DNA of 64,000 nucleotides from an uncultured Bacilli bacterium (GCA_934096075.1 CAKOLN010000007.1:1-64000); one strand, 5' to 3'. Shown: positions 45,601 through 54,010, numbered from the stretch's first letter. A program made the numbers and translations. The notes: generated from the sequence alone by a model not told the origin.

Positions 45601-45913
45601 TTTTTACCTCTGTATCTAGAAGTTTATTTAAATCATTTAAATTATGATATATTTTATTCCATCCTTCATGTGATTCAATATATTGCTTACCTAAGCTTGT
45701 AACTAAATCCATTTCATTTTCTATTTCTATACCACCTAAAATATTAAACAATACTCTTTTAGGATTTATGTAATGCTCATTAACCATATCTCTAAATAAG
45801 GATACATAAATATCTTCATCAATATTATAATTTTTTGAAGTTGGAATAATATCATTGTAAGATATTTCTTTTAATATGCTAAATTCTATAATTTCTTTTT
45901 CGATAGGTTTCAT
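45593..45913 (-). CDS. Winged-helix-like small protein, first gene of the coupled operon
   Basis: A 106-residue soluble protein: KPIEKEIIEFSILKEIS, then YVSLFRDMVNEHYI, a wing-like stretch LFNILGGIEIENEM and VTSLGKQYIESHEGW. This is the helix-helix-wing-helix layout of small winged-helix proteins (YjcQ-like in layout). AGGAAGTGATAAT precedes the ATG. Its stop overlaps the start of the small membrane gene. It could be a DNA-binding regulator; function unknown. Confidence 0.65.
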   Translation of the reverse strand: MKPIEKEIIEFSILKEISYNDIIPTSKNYNIDEDIYVSLFRDMVNEHYINPKRVLFNILGGIEIENEMDLVTSLGKQYIESHEGWNKIYHNLNDLNKLLDTEVKND

Positions 45914-45975
45914 ATTATCACTTCCTATTTAATTATACCACATGGACTTCATTTTAAGGTTGATTTTGGACAAAA

Positions 45976-45998
45976 AACTTATCTAAAACTTATCTTAA
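45976..45998 (+). repeat. Repeat pair copy 2
   Basis: AACTTATCTAA followed by AACTTATCTTAA with period 11. The flanking TTATCTAAAAATTGTAAG at about 46018 resembles TTACCTAAATATTGTAAT at about 48249. Confidence 0.75.
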
Positions 45999-46045
45999 TG
46001 CCTTTTTTGAGGTGAAATTATCTAAAAATTGTAAGTAGTAAAAAG

Positions 46046-46082
46046 CTCGCAAGCCCTTTATTTATAAGGATTTGCGAACTTA
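46046..46082 (-). terminator. Terminator-like hairpin next to the secA-tail remnant
   Basis: On the minus strand AGTTCGCAAATCCTT and its near-complement AAGGGCTTGCGAGCT pair around ATAAATA, followed by TTTTT. Same family as the hairpin behind secA. Confidence 0.75.
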
Positions 46083-46128
46083 TTTACCACAACACTACTT
46101 ATACTTGCGTCCACTGCCACATGGCCTT
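46080..46128 (-). pseudogene. Degenerate copy of the secA 3' end (SEC-C motif)
   Basis: Minus-strand reading gives RPCGSGRKYK, a stop (TAG), then CCGK and TAA. The end of secA reads CPCGSGRKYKQCCGK. The Q codon has become a stop. Third-position differences (CGC for CGT, AGT for TCA) show old divergence or a foreign source. Similarity continues past the stop into the hairpin and repeats. Confidence 0.75.
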
Positions 46129-46220
46129 TTGTATTGGGGATTTTGGTAGCTTTTGGGAGCACTTGGCTAGTTATTTTGGCATTTGGCTGCACCCCAGAGC
46201 ACTCCGTAGCACTCGGCAAA
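46121..46220. other. 100-bp patch of 49% GC
   Basis: Counting gives 49 G/C in 100 bases, against well under a third around it. Plus-strand frames are open through it: MAFCIGDFGSFWEHLASYFG from 46121, and a second frame containing FGCTPEHSVALGKPSRTYLK that reads through the next 12-bp repeats. No ribosome site is seen, so coding is doubtful. Confidence 0.7.
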
Positions 46221-46228
46221 CCTAGTAG

Positions 46229-46253
46229 AACTTATCTAAAAACTTATCTAAAA
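46229..46253 (+). repeat. Repeat pair copy 3
   Basis: AACTTATCTAAA at 46229-46240 and AACTTATCTAAA at 46241-46252: two perfect copies, directly after the GC-rich patch. Confidence 0.85.
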
Positions 46254-46310
46254 AATAACGAATTTTAATAAATTACAATTTTTAGGCAAGAATAACATTT
46301 TGTAATTTAA

Positions 46311-48029
46311 CTACATCCAAAATCTTATTTCTTCTATTTTATAACCTCTTTTTTCTATTTCCTCAACTATTTGTTTAAAACTTGTGGAATTCATATTTTT
46401 AATTCTTCTATATCCACCAAAAGATTTTGGTGCTACTTGTGGAATATTTTCCAATAACCAATAATAGACTTCTCTATCATGTGCTTCTTCAATATAAGGG
46501 TCAATTATTCGTTTTTGATAGTCTTCAGCACTTTCTGTTCCTGTTTCAGAAGCAAACTTTTGTAAATTATGCAATTCATCTACTCGTGTACCATGTAATT
46601 TATTCAAATTTTTATGTTCTACTTTTGCATCTTCAAATCTCCCTGCTAAAATCATCATATCAACTAATCTTTCATAGTCATCTCTTGTATATGCGTAAAA
46701 AGAATGAGGATACAACTCGTTTACTTTTTTCAAACACGCTATTGCTAAATCATAGCTTTTATTATTTTTATACTCTGTAGCTTTTCTACTAAGTATTTGT
46801 TCTGGCATATATACAACACTTTCGCCACCATCAGAATATTTTTGAGCTTCAGTTATAAGTATAGACATTATTCCATCTATAGTTGTTAAATCATATTTGC
46901 TATTAAACTCATTGATTTTTTTATTAGTATAACTATCATATCCTGTTTCATAGTTTTTATTATTCTGATTTTCTTTTTTTACTGTATCATCAATTAATTG
47001 TTCAGGTTGTACATTATTACTTTGTTTATTCTTCTTTTTATTCTTAATAATCAATATAATAACTATCGGTGATAAAAAGATACCTGCTGTTATTATGATC
47101 GCTAACATATCTATTATAGTAGAAACAATAGCAGGATAATCAGTAATAATTATTTCATATATATTTTCATTATCATTTTCATCTAAAACTATTAATTTTA
47201 TCTTGTCATTTTCTTTCAATGATTCTAGTTTTGTAATCTCTTTTTCGTTTAAATATATTTTTAGTTTTGCCTTTGCATCACTTAACTCGTATGAATAGTC
47301 TAGGGATGTTTCATTCTTTAATTTAGTTATGGTAGCTTTGTTGTTTTCAAATTCAACTTCACTAGATCCTAATACAAATTTTTTAATTGTAGCTGTTCCC
47401 TTGCCTTTAGTTTTATTAATTGTTAAAGTATAATTCTTTTTGTCTCCATTTTCGGCAGTAACAACTATATTAATTGTATTTTCACCCAGTGATAATTCTT
47501 TATTTTCAAATTCAACTTTCGCTTTTGAATCATTTGCTTCTATCTTAATGTCAACATGTTTTTTTTCTGTTTTAAAATTCATATTATCAGAAACAGTTAT
47601 TTGTTCATCATCTATAGATACTTCTTTTATAGAATTATCTTTGCTTTTTTCTATAACAACTTCTTTTTGGCTGTTATTTTGTGTATTATTGTTTGAATAA
47701 TTATTACCATAATTGCTACTTGTCCCACCGTTTCCGGAACTGTTCGATGAAGAGTTGCTGCTACCATCCGTTGCTCCAGCAGTCCCCTCATTTTTGTTAT
47801 AGCCAGAACATGGATCACTATAAATTGCTTCTCCATCAGCATAATAATTATTTCCGTTTGTCACCGCCACATGCCAATGAGTTCCGCCATGACCATCACT
47901 GTGCATTCCATATGTAACACCATTTGGACATGTTTTTATAGAACTTTTTCTTAAACCACCACCTGTTGCATTTACTGTAAGTGGTAAAAGTACTAACATA
48001 CAAATTCCTAATGTTAAAATCCTTTTCAT
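46311..48029 (-). CDS. Exported/membrane modular protein: YHYH-like, cadherin-like domains, helix, cytoplasmic TPR-like tail
   Basis: ATG at 48029 (MKRILTLGICMLVLLPLTVNA, cut here to MKRILTLGICMLVLLP) follows GAGGTGTAAGA, so the longer frame from 48101 is rejected. The product is 572 residues. A signal peptide precedes a small domain, CPNGVTYGMHSDGHGG then THWHVAV and YADGEAIYSDPC, similar to His-rich YHYH-like modules. A Ser/Asn/Gly linker follows, then two cadherin-like beta-sandwich domains (LSLGENTINIVVTAENGD). A membrane helix at about 305-327 leads to a cytoplasmic helical, TPR-like tail (YDLAIACLKKVNELYP). It lies between two secA-tail modules. Function unknown. Confidence 0.75.
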   Translation of the reverse strand: MKRILTLGICMLVLLPLTVNATGGGLRKSSIKTCPNGVTYGMHSDGHGGTHWHVAVTNGNNYYADGEAIYSDPCSGYNKNEGTAGATDGSSNSSSNSSGNGGTSSNYGNNYSNNNTQNNSQKEVVIEKSKDNSIKEVSIDDEQITVSDNMNFKTEKKHVDIKIEANDSKAKVEFENKELSLGENTINIVVTAENGDKKNYTLTINKTKGKGTATIKKFVLGSSEVEFENNKATITKLKNETSLDYSYELSDAKAKLKIYLNEKEITKLESLKENDKIKLIVLDENDNENIYEIIITDYPAIVSTIIDMLAIIITAGIFLSPIVIILIIKNKKKNKQSNNVQPEQLIDDTVKKENQNNKNYETGYDSYTNKKINEFNSKYDLTTIDGIMSILITEAQKYSDGGESVVYMPEQILSRKATEYKNNKSYDLAIACLKKVNELYPHSFYAYTRDDYERLVDMMILAGRFEDAKVEHKNLNKLHGTRVDELHNLQKFASETGTESAEDYQKRIIDPYIEEAHDREVYYWLLENIPQVAPKSFGGYRRIKNMNSTSFKQIVEEIEKRGYKIEEIRFWM

Positions 48030-48108
48030 TCTTACACCTCTTATAATAATTATAACATAAATTATTGGTATAATTTTGATATTACAACTTTTAAATAACA
48101 AATTACAA

Positions 48109-48131
48109 TTTAGATAATTTTTAGATAAGTT
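48109..48131 (-). repeat. Repeat pair copy 4, inverted
   Basis: On the minus strand AACTTATCTAA then AATTATCTAAA, followed by TTGTAA. It is in opposite orientation to the other copies and lies just upstream of the modular membrane-protein gene. Confidence 0.65.
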
Positions 48132-48171
48132 TTGTATTTAATTTGAGAACATTCTTATAATATGCGTTTTG

Positions 48172-48204
48172 CCCTTATTTTATAAGGGCTTGCAAGGATT
48201 TTAC
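48172..48204. terminator. Third copy of the hairpin family
   Basis: GCCCTTAT and ATAAGGGC pair around TTT (plus strand), flanked by TTTTG and TTGCAAGG. It resembles the hairpins at 46046 and 48271. Confidence 0.65.
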
Positions 48205-48206
48205 TG

Positions 48207-48227
48207 CTTATCTAAAACTTATCTAAG
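48207..48227 (+). repeat. Repeat pair copy 5
   Basis: CTTATCTAAAACTTATCTAAG, written as two half units CTTATCTAAA and ACTTATCTAAG. It lies downstream of the secA terminator in the same relative position as copy 2 to the remnant. Confidence 0.75.
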
Positions 48228-48270
48228 ACAAAAGACATGCCTAAAATTACCTAAATATTGTAATCATAGA

Positions 48271-48308
48271 AAAACCCGCAATCCCTTATTTTATACGGGT
48301 TCGCGGGC
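48271..48308 (-). terminator. secA terminator
   Basis: CCCGC...GCGGG and an inner CCC/GGG stem on the minus strand, followed by TTTTTC, directly after the secA stop. Confidence 0.85.
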
Positions 48309-50801
48309 TTATTTACCACAACATTGTTTATATTTACGTCCTGAGCCACAAGGACAAGGATCATTTCTACCAACAGTTTGGTTCTTTTTAACAGGTTTTG
48401 ATTTAACCTTTTCTTTACTATCATTAGTTCTAATATTTTTATTCTCAACTCTTTCTAAGTTTTGTCTAACTTCTGCTTTAAGTAAATAAGTAGTTATTTC
48501 TTTATTAGTCTCTTTTAACATATTGTCAAAAAGTTCAAAACCTTCTAGTGCATAAGCCTGTAATGGATTAGTTTGAGCATATCCTCTTAATCCAATTCCT
48601 TCTTTTAAATGTTCCATATTATCTAGCTGATTCATCCAATTCTTATCTAATACTTTTAACGTAATAGCTTTTTCAAAATCATCTTGTATATCTAAAGGAA
48701 CTTCACTTAGCTTAGAATTATAATCATTAACAACTATATCATAAATATAATCTTGCATTTCAGGAATACTCTTACTTTCTAATTCTTTCTCATCTAATTT
48801 TTTAGATTTAAGTAAATTAGCATTAAAGTACTCACATATATTAACTACATCATTATGTGTAATTGTATCCTCAGGTGGAAAATGATTATTAATTTGATCA
48901 ATAACAAATTCTTTAAATATAGTTAAAATTCTATCTTTTATATTATCTTTATCTAATATTTCATTTCTTCTTTCATAAACAATTTCTCTCTGTTTACTAA
49001 TTACATTATCATAATCAAGTAATGCTTTTCTTCTATCATAGTTAAATCCTTCAACTCTCTTTTGACTAGATTCAATATTTTTACTCATCATTCTATGATT
49101 TATAGGTGTATTTTCATCAAAACCAAGACTACCCATTAAAGATTTTATTTTTTCACTACCAAACTTAATCATTAAGTCATCTTCCATAGAAACATAGAAT
49201 CTTGTTCTACCTGGGTCTCCTTGTCTACCACTTCTACCTCTTAATTGATTATCAATACGTCTACTTTCATGTCTCTCAGTACCTATTACTAAAAGACCAC
49301 CTAATTCCTTAACACCTTCACCCAATTTAATATCTGTACCACGTCCAGCCATATTAGTTGCAATAGTAACAGCATCTTTTTGACCAGCTTTTTCTATTAT
49401 ATGAGCTTCTCTTTCATGATTCTTTGCATTTAATAGTTCATGTGGTATTCTTTTTTTATTTAATAAACCACTTAAATATTCACTACTTTCAATTGATGCA
49501 GTACCAACTAATATAGGTTGATGAGTCTTATGTATTTCTTCTATATAATTAGCAATAGCATTATATTTACCTCTTTTATTCATAAATACATAATCTTCTT
49601 CATCTATTCTAATAACAGGTTTATTTGTAGGAATTACAATAACATACATATTATAAATATTTCTAAATTCTTCCTCTTCAGTTTTAGCAGTACCTGTCAT
49701 ACCTGATAACTTATTATACATTCTAAATAAATTTTGAAAAGTAATCGTAGCCAAAACTTTAGTTTCTTCATTAATATGTACCCCTTCTTTTGCTTCTAAA
49801 GCTTGATGAAGTCCATCACTATATTGTCTTCCATGCATAAGTCTACCAGTAAATGCATCTACAATTATAATTTTATCACTATCAACTACATAATCCACAT
49901 CTTTTTTAAATCCATAATTAGCAACTAAAGCCTTATCTAAATTATGCACTATGGCAGCATTCTTAATATCATATAAATTATCAACATTCAATAATCTTTC
50001 TGCTTTTACAATACCTTCTTCAGTTAAAGTAACGCTTCTAGTTTTTTCATCTAACACATAATCATCAGTAGTTAAACTCTTAGCCGTTCTATCCGCTAAT
50101 TTATATAAATCAGCACTTTTACTTACACCACCACTTATAATTAACGGAGTTCTTGCTTCATCTATTAATATTGAGTCAACTTCATCTATAATTGCAAAAT
50201 TTAAAGGTCTTTGTACTCTATTTTTCCTTCTAACAACCATGTTATCTCTTAAATAGTCAAACCCTAATTCATTATTAGTTGTATATGTAATATCTTTACT
50301 ATATGCTTCTCTCTTTTGTTCTGGAGTAGCATCTTTCAAATTAACTCCTACACTAACATCAAGATAATTATAAATCTTACCCATCCATTCAGCATCACGT
50401 ACACTTAAATATTCATTTACTGTAACAACATGAACACCTTTTCCAGATAACGCATTTAAATATGCAGGCATAGTACTTGTTAAAGTTTTACCTTCACCTG
50501 TTTTCATCTCAGCTATATTACCATAATGTATACATATACCACCAATAACTTGAACTTTATAAGGTTTTTCTCCTATCATTCTATATGCAGCCTCTCTAAC
50601 AACCGCAAAAGCAGGCACTAATATATCATCCAATGTTTCTCCATCTTTTAATCTAGTCTTAAATTCTTGAGTTTTAGCTTTCAATTCTAAATCTGTTAGT
50701 TTACTCATTTCTTCATCTAAAGCCATAACTTCATCAGCTAACTTATCAAATCTTTGTAATTCTTTATATTCTCTGTCAAATAATTTTGTAAATATATTCA
50801 T
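48309..50801 (-). CDS. secA: Protein translocase ATPase SecA
   Basis: An 830-residue preprotein translocase motor. Walker A is MKTGEGKT, Walker B IIDEVDSI, the second nucleotide domain has TNMAGRGTDIKLG and LRGRSGRQGDPG, and preprotein cross-linking and scaffold regions follow. The C-terminus is the zinc-binding SEC-C motif CPCGSGRKYKQCCGK. It drives proteins through SecYEG. All parts are present. A partial copy of its 3' end lies 2.2 kb away at 46080. Confidence 0.98.
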   Translation of the reverse strand: MNIFTKLFDREYKELQRFDKLADEVMALDEEMSKLTDLELKAKTQEFKTRLKDGETLDDILVPAFAVVREAAYRMIGEKPYKVQVIGGICIHYGNIAEMKTGEGKTLTSTMPAYLNALSGKGVHVVTVNEYLSVRDAEWMGKIYNYLDVSVGVNLKDATPEQKREAYSKDITYTTNNELGFDYLRDNMVVRRKNRVQRPLNFAIIDEVDSILIDEARTPLIISGGVSKSADLYKLADRTAKSLTTDDYVLDEKTRSVTLTEEGIVKAERLLNVDNLYDIKNAAIVHNLDKALVANYGFKKDVDYVVDSDKIIIVDAFTGRLMHGRQYSDGLHQALEAKEGVHINEETKVLATITFQNLFRMYNKLSGMTGTAKTEEEEFRNIYNMYVIVIPTNKPVIRIDEEDYVFMNKRGKYNAIANYIEEIHKTHQPILVGTASIESSEYLSGLLNKKRIPHELLNAKNHEREAHIIEKAGQKDAVTIATNMAGRGTDIKLGEGVKELGGLLVIGTERHESRRIDNQLRGRSGRQGDPGRTRFYVSMEDDLMIKFGSEKIKSLMGSLGFDENTPINHRMMSKNIESSQKRVEGFNYDRRKALLDYDNVISKQREIVYERRNEILDKDNIKDRILTIFKEFVIDQINNHFPPEDTITHNDVVNICEYFNANLLKSKKLDEKELESKSIPEMQDYIYDIVVNDYNSKLSEVPLDIQDDFEKAITLKVLDKNWMNQLDNMEHLKEGIGLRGYAQTNPLQAYALEGFELFDNMLKETNKEITTYLLKAEVRQNLERVENKNIRTNDSKEKVKSKPVKKNQTVGRNDPCPCGSGRKYKQCCGK

Positions 50802-50852
50802 CTATAACATCTCCTACTAAATATTTTACCATGTATTAAATTAAAATAAAAG

Positions 50853-50873
50853 AAAAAAGCGATTTCTCGCTTT
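50853..50873 (-). terminator. hpf terminator
   Basis: AAAGCGA-GAAA-TCGCTTT on the minus strand followed by a T run, overlapping the hpf stop. Confidence 0.8.
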
Positions 50874-51393
50874 AGTTAGTCTCTATAATTCCATAAGTTC
50901 CATCATATCTTTTATATAAAACATTAACATTTTCTGTTTTAATATCTTTATATATATAGAAATTATGTCCAGAAAGTTCCATTTCTAATATTGCATCTTC
51001 TTCATGCATTGGTTTTAAATAAACTTTCTTTCTTTTTACTATTTCTTCTATTTCGTCATCATCTATAATTTCCTCTTCATTATAAACAATTTGAACTCTA
51101 TCTTTACTCATTAATTTAGATTTATATTTTCTCATTTGTGTTTCTAACTTATCAACAACTAAATCAATCGCAGCATATAAATCACTATGTGATACCTCAG
51201 CTCTTAAGTCATATTTACCACCATTAATAGTAACTTCAACTTTTTGTTCTCTACCTCTAATACTAAAAATCACTTTACAAACTATATTATTTGGATTATC
51301 AAAATACTTTTCCATTCTAGAAAGTTTATCAGTAGCATATTCCTTCATAGACGGAGTTACTTCCATTCTTTCACCACGTATTTGAAAATTCAT
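50872..51393 (-). CDS. hpf: Ribosome hibernation-promoting factor, long form
   Basis: A 173-residue protein. The N-terminal S30AE domain (FQIRGERMEVTPSMKEYATD, then KVIFSIRGREQKVEVTI and AEVSHSDLYAAIDLVVDKLE) is followed by a charged linker. The C-terminal dimerisation domain is KRKKVYLKPMHEEDAILEME to LYKRYDGTYGIIE. Long HPF makes 100S ribosome dimers in stationary phase. It lies just upstream of secA, as in many Bacillota. Confidence 0.96.
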   Translation of the reverse strand: MNFQIRGERMEVTPSMKEYATDKLSRMEKYFDNPNNIVCKVIFSIRGREQKVEVTINGGKYDLRAEVSHSDLYAAIDLVVDKLETQMRKYKSKLMSKDRVQIVYNEEEIIDDDEIEEIVKRKKVYLKPMHEEDAILEMELSGHNFYIYKDIKTENVNVLYKRYDGTYGIIETN

Positions 51394-51432
51394 CTTATCA
51401 CCTCTATATAAAATATACCATAAAAAATAGAA

Positions 51433-51453
51433 AAAAACTACACTAAAGTAGTT
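51433..51453 (-). terminator. csp terminator
   Basis: AACTAC-TTTAGT-GTAGTT on the minus strand, followed by TTTTTTC. Confidence 0.8.
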
Positions 51454-51671
51454 AATTTCAATTCTTTGACATTAATTGCTTGGTTACCCTTAGCAGTTTT
51501 TATTAAATTAAATTCAACAATATCGCCTTCTTTTAATGTTTTGTAACCACTTTTTTCAATCGCAGAATAATGTACGAACACGTCTTCATCACTACTCGTA
51601 CTTGCTCCAAGTTCAATAAATCCATAACCCTTGTCATTATTAAACCATTTAACTCTACCGCGTCTAATCAC
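51438..51671 (-). CDS. Cold-shock-domain protein
   Basis: The frame reaches 51731, but homology begins at IRRGRVKWFNNDKGYGFI, so a GTG at 51671 is chosen (77 residues), with AAGGAGAAAG upstream. RNP1 is KGYGFI and RNP2 VFVHYS. The usual ending KGxQAxNV appears as KGNQAINVKEL. It binds single-stranded RNA/DNA and keeps mRNA open in the cold. The 51672-51965 spacer holds no gene; it carries the csp and agrB promoters. Confidence 0.92.
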   Translation of the reverse strand: MIRRGRVKWFNNDKGYGFIELGASTSSDEDVFVHYSAIEKSGYKTLKEGDIVEFNLIKTAKGNQAINVKELKLTTLV

Positions 51672-51965
51672 AACACTCTTTCTCCTTCCTATACAAAATC
51701 TCAAACCCAAACCTTTCCCTAAACCTTGCAAGATTTAAAAATATCACTAGTACTAGTCGATTTACTCTCGAGTACATATACATCATATCATAAATAAAAA
51801 TTAAATGTTGTAACTATGCATAATTAAATGCTTTTTTGTCATGAAATGCAAATTACCATAATTTTATTAATTTTTTTTATTATTTTTTTACATAATAATA
51901 CAATATAAAACAAATATAAACAAATTAAATATTATATATAATATAATTGTTTCGGAAGTGATGAA

Positions 51966-52577
51966 ATGAAAGATCTTTTAATTAATTCCACAATGAATAA
52001 TATTAAACGATATTATAATTATGACGAAGTAAGGTTAAAAGAAATAAGATATGGTTTAGCAAGTTTATATCTACATTTAACTAAAACAATTGTAATATTT
52101 AGTTTATCATATTTATTTGGATATTTAAGAACACTTCTTATATTAATGGCAACATATAGTGTACTAAGACTAACTGCCTTTGGTGTACATGCAAAAAAAA
52201 GTTCACATTGCTGGATAGCATCTTCTATTACATTTCTGCTTTTACCAATATTATGTGAAAGTTTAAATATAAATCTTAAATTTAAGATATTAATATCTGT
52301 GTTTTGTATAATATTTTTAAGTATCTATGCACCTGCCGACACTGAAAAAAGGCCATTAATAAATAAAAAGAAAAGAATTATATTTAAAATCGTAACAATT
52401 ATTTCAAGCATAACATATTTAATTCTTATTGTAATAATTAAAGACTATATTTTAAATAATTGTATTTTATTTGGATTAATACTAGGTACAGTTGCTGTAT
52501 TACCAATAACTTACAAATTATTTGGAGTAAAGTATAATAATTATAAAAATTATAAGAAAGGAGGATTAAATAAATGA
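51966..52577 (+). CDS. agrB: Accessory gene regulator peptidase AgrB
   Basis: A 203-residue membrane cysteine protease with about five to six helices. The catalytic pair is His75 in AFGVHA and Cys82 in SSHCW, the same 7-residue spacing as in staphylococcal AgrB. YAPADTEKRPL is the second conserved signature. It cuts the C-terminal tail from AgrD and forms the thiolactone. GGAAGTGATGAA precedes the ATG, and a TATAAT-rich stretch at about 51937-51947 is the likely -10. The stop overlaps the agrD start (ATGA). Confidence 0.96.
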   Translation: MKDLLINSTMNNIKRYYNYDEVRLKEIRYGLASLYLHLTKTIVIFSLSYLFGYLRTLLILMATYSVLRLTAFGVHAKKSSHCWIASSITFLLLPILCESLNINLKFKILISVFCIIFLSIYAPADTEKRPLINKKKRIIFKIVTIISSITYLILIVIIKDYILNNCILFGLILGTVAVLPITYKLFGVKYNNYKNYKKGGLNK

Positions 52578-52690
52578 AATTATTTGCTAGTTTATTCAGC
52601 TACTTAGGAGAATTCATCGCAAAAACAACTTCTGGAGCTTGCTGGTTCAGTATGTTAGATGAAGAAGAAACACCAGAAAGTCTTTTATAA
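52574..52690 (+). CDS. agrD: AgrD autoinducer precursor peptide
   Basis: A 38-residue peptide: MKLFASLFSYLGEFIAKTTS, then GACWFSM, then LDEEETPESLL. An amphipathic leader is followed by a core with one Cys (23) and an acidic tail with the conserved ExTPE-like pattern (EVPKEL in staphylococci). By analogy the AIP is a ring closed from Cys23 to Met27 (CWFSM) or Leu28, with an N-terminal tail such as TSGA. AGGAGG lies in the end of agrB. Start ATG 52574 overlaps the agrB stop. Confidence 0.95.
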   Translation: MKLFASLFSYLGEFIAKTTSGACWFSMLDEEETPESLL

Positions 52691-52693
52691 AAA

Positions 52694-52732
52694 AATTAAA
52701 AATGACACTTATTAAAGTGTTATTTTTAATTC
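52694..52732. terminator. Bidirectional terminator between agrBD and agrCA
   Basis: ATTAAAAATGACACTT and AAAGTGTTATTTTTAAT pair around ATT, with T-rich ends on both strands. It ends agrBD and also agrC, whose stop lies inside it. Confidence 0.85.
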
Positions 52733-54010
52733 TGTTACAAAATCTTTATCAAACATATATTGACTCAAAGATAATTGTTCTGAACTAGTAATCAACTTAT
52801 TTACAATATATAATCCATAACCGTGATTTTTTCCTTTAGTACTAAATCCTTTTTTATTTATATTTTCTATATCAACCTTATCTTCACAACTATTTTGAAT
52901 TAAAACAAATAATTCATTTCCAAGCTTAAACATTTCTATAAAAATCAATTTTTCGTTAGTATGTATTGTTGCTTCAATAGCATTATCTAATAAAATGCCA
53001 ATAATTTTGCAAACTTTATAATAAAGCTTTGCATCCAATTTATCAAAATAAGTGTATACCTCTTTACTTATTTCAGTATTAAAATTAATGTTTTTATCAA
53101 TTATATTAGCTACTTTATAATAAACTATACCCTTTACACCAGTAGGTAAAGTATAAAGCCTAGTGTAAGCACCATTCTTCTTATTCTGATAATCATTTAA
53201 AATTTCACTTAATAAATCTTCATACTCAATGCTTGCTTTATTTTTAAAACTTTTGAGTACAACCAAGTTATTCAACATTTCATGTCGATTTTCTCTATTA
53301 ACTTCTAGCATAGACTCATACTCATTCATTATATCTAACAATGCTTTTTGTTCAGCCAAAGCCGTTTTATTTTTAATAAATTCTTTGACCAATACAAATG
53401 ATAACAAGGAAAACGCTAATAACAAAAAGAAAGTCATCCAAAAACTTTCAAAAAGAAAGTTAAAAGCATGTACATATGTAGCTAACACGAATGTCGAAAA
53501 AACAATTACTATCACTATTATAATTACTGAACTAATTTTATTTTCAATTAGTTTAAAAAGATTTTTAGTAAAGCTAAGAAATTTTCTCATTTTAAATAAA
53601 AGATATAAGAAAATTGTTACGAAAAAGGTTGAAAATGCCTTTAATATATCAAGTGCATACATATTTACCTTATTTCCTGATGATAATATAAGTAAAAATA
53701 AAGATATTAAAAAATCAAAAATAAATATAGCAATATATAAATATAAAGTTTTAAATAAAACAACATAATATTTTTCCTTAAATATTAAAAGTAACATTAA
53801 ATACACTAATAATAACATAAATACTATCTTAAATTTTGATACTACAAACATATTAATTATAAAATCAAATACTGCACTTATTAATATTGTTAATATACTT
53901 TTTAAATTTAATTCACATGTATCATTCAAAGTTTTTTCATAACATTTTACCAGAACAAACAAATTTAAAAATGCTCCAATAAAACACAATGCATAACTAA
54001 CGATTTTCAC
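52712..54010 (-). CDS. agrC: AgrC-type sensor histidine kinase
   Basis: A 432-residue GHKL-type kinase. About six to seven membrane helices fill residues 1-215. The phospho-acceptor His is in ENRHEMLNNLVVLKS. The N box is GILLDNAIEATIH and the G box KNHGYGLYIVNKL. This is the HPK10 layout of AgrC, the receptor of the autoinducing peptide. It overlaps the agrA stop by 14 nt, so it is coupled to it. It converges on agrD. Confidence 0.93.
   Translation of the reverse strand: MKIVSYALCFIGAFLNLFVLVKCYEKTLNDTCELNLKSILTILISAVFDFIINMFVVSKFKIVFMLLLVYLMLLLIFKEKYYVVLFKTLYLYIAIFIFDFLISLFLLILSSGNKVNMYALDILKAFSTFFVTIFLYLLFKMRKFLSFTKNLFKLIENKISSVIIIVIVIVFSTFVLATYVHAFNFLFESFWMTFFLLLAFSLLSFVLVKEFIKNKTALAEQKALLDIMNEYESMLEVNRENRHEMLNNLVVLKSFKNKASIEYEDLLSEILNDYQNKKNGAYTRLYTLPTGVKGIVYYKVANIIDKNINFNTEISKEVYTYFDKLDAKLYYKVCKIIGILLDNAIEATIHTNEKLIFIEMFKLGNELFVLIQNSCEDKVDIENINKKGFSTKGKNHGYGLYIVNKLITSSEQLSLSQYMFDKDFVTELKITL

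Larger units (their letters stand above)
45914..46310. other. 397-bp accessory spacer
   Basis: No intact gene. It holds a 12-bp repeat pair (45976-45998), a terminator-like hairpin (46046-46082), a degenerate copy of the secA 3' end (46080-46128), a GC-rich patch (46121-46220) and another repeat pair (46229-46253). Confidence 0.8.

Noticed and set aside
46121..46225. Short protein from the ATG at 46121 in the GC-rich patch
   Set aside because: No ribosome site, ends after about 34 codons, and a second frame is equally open; kept only as a compositional anomaly.
48169..48489. Plus-strand 106-codon frame across the secA end
   Set aside because: It is antisense to the conserved SEC-C tail and the terminator.
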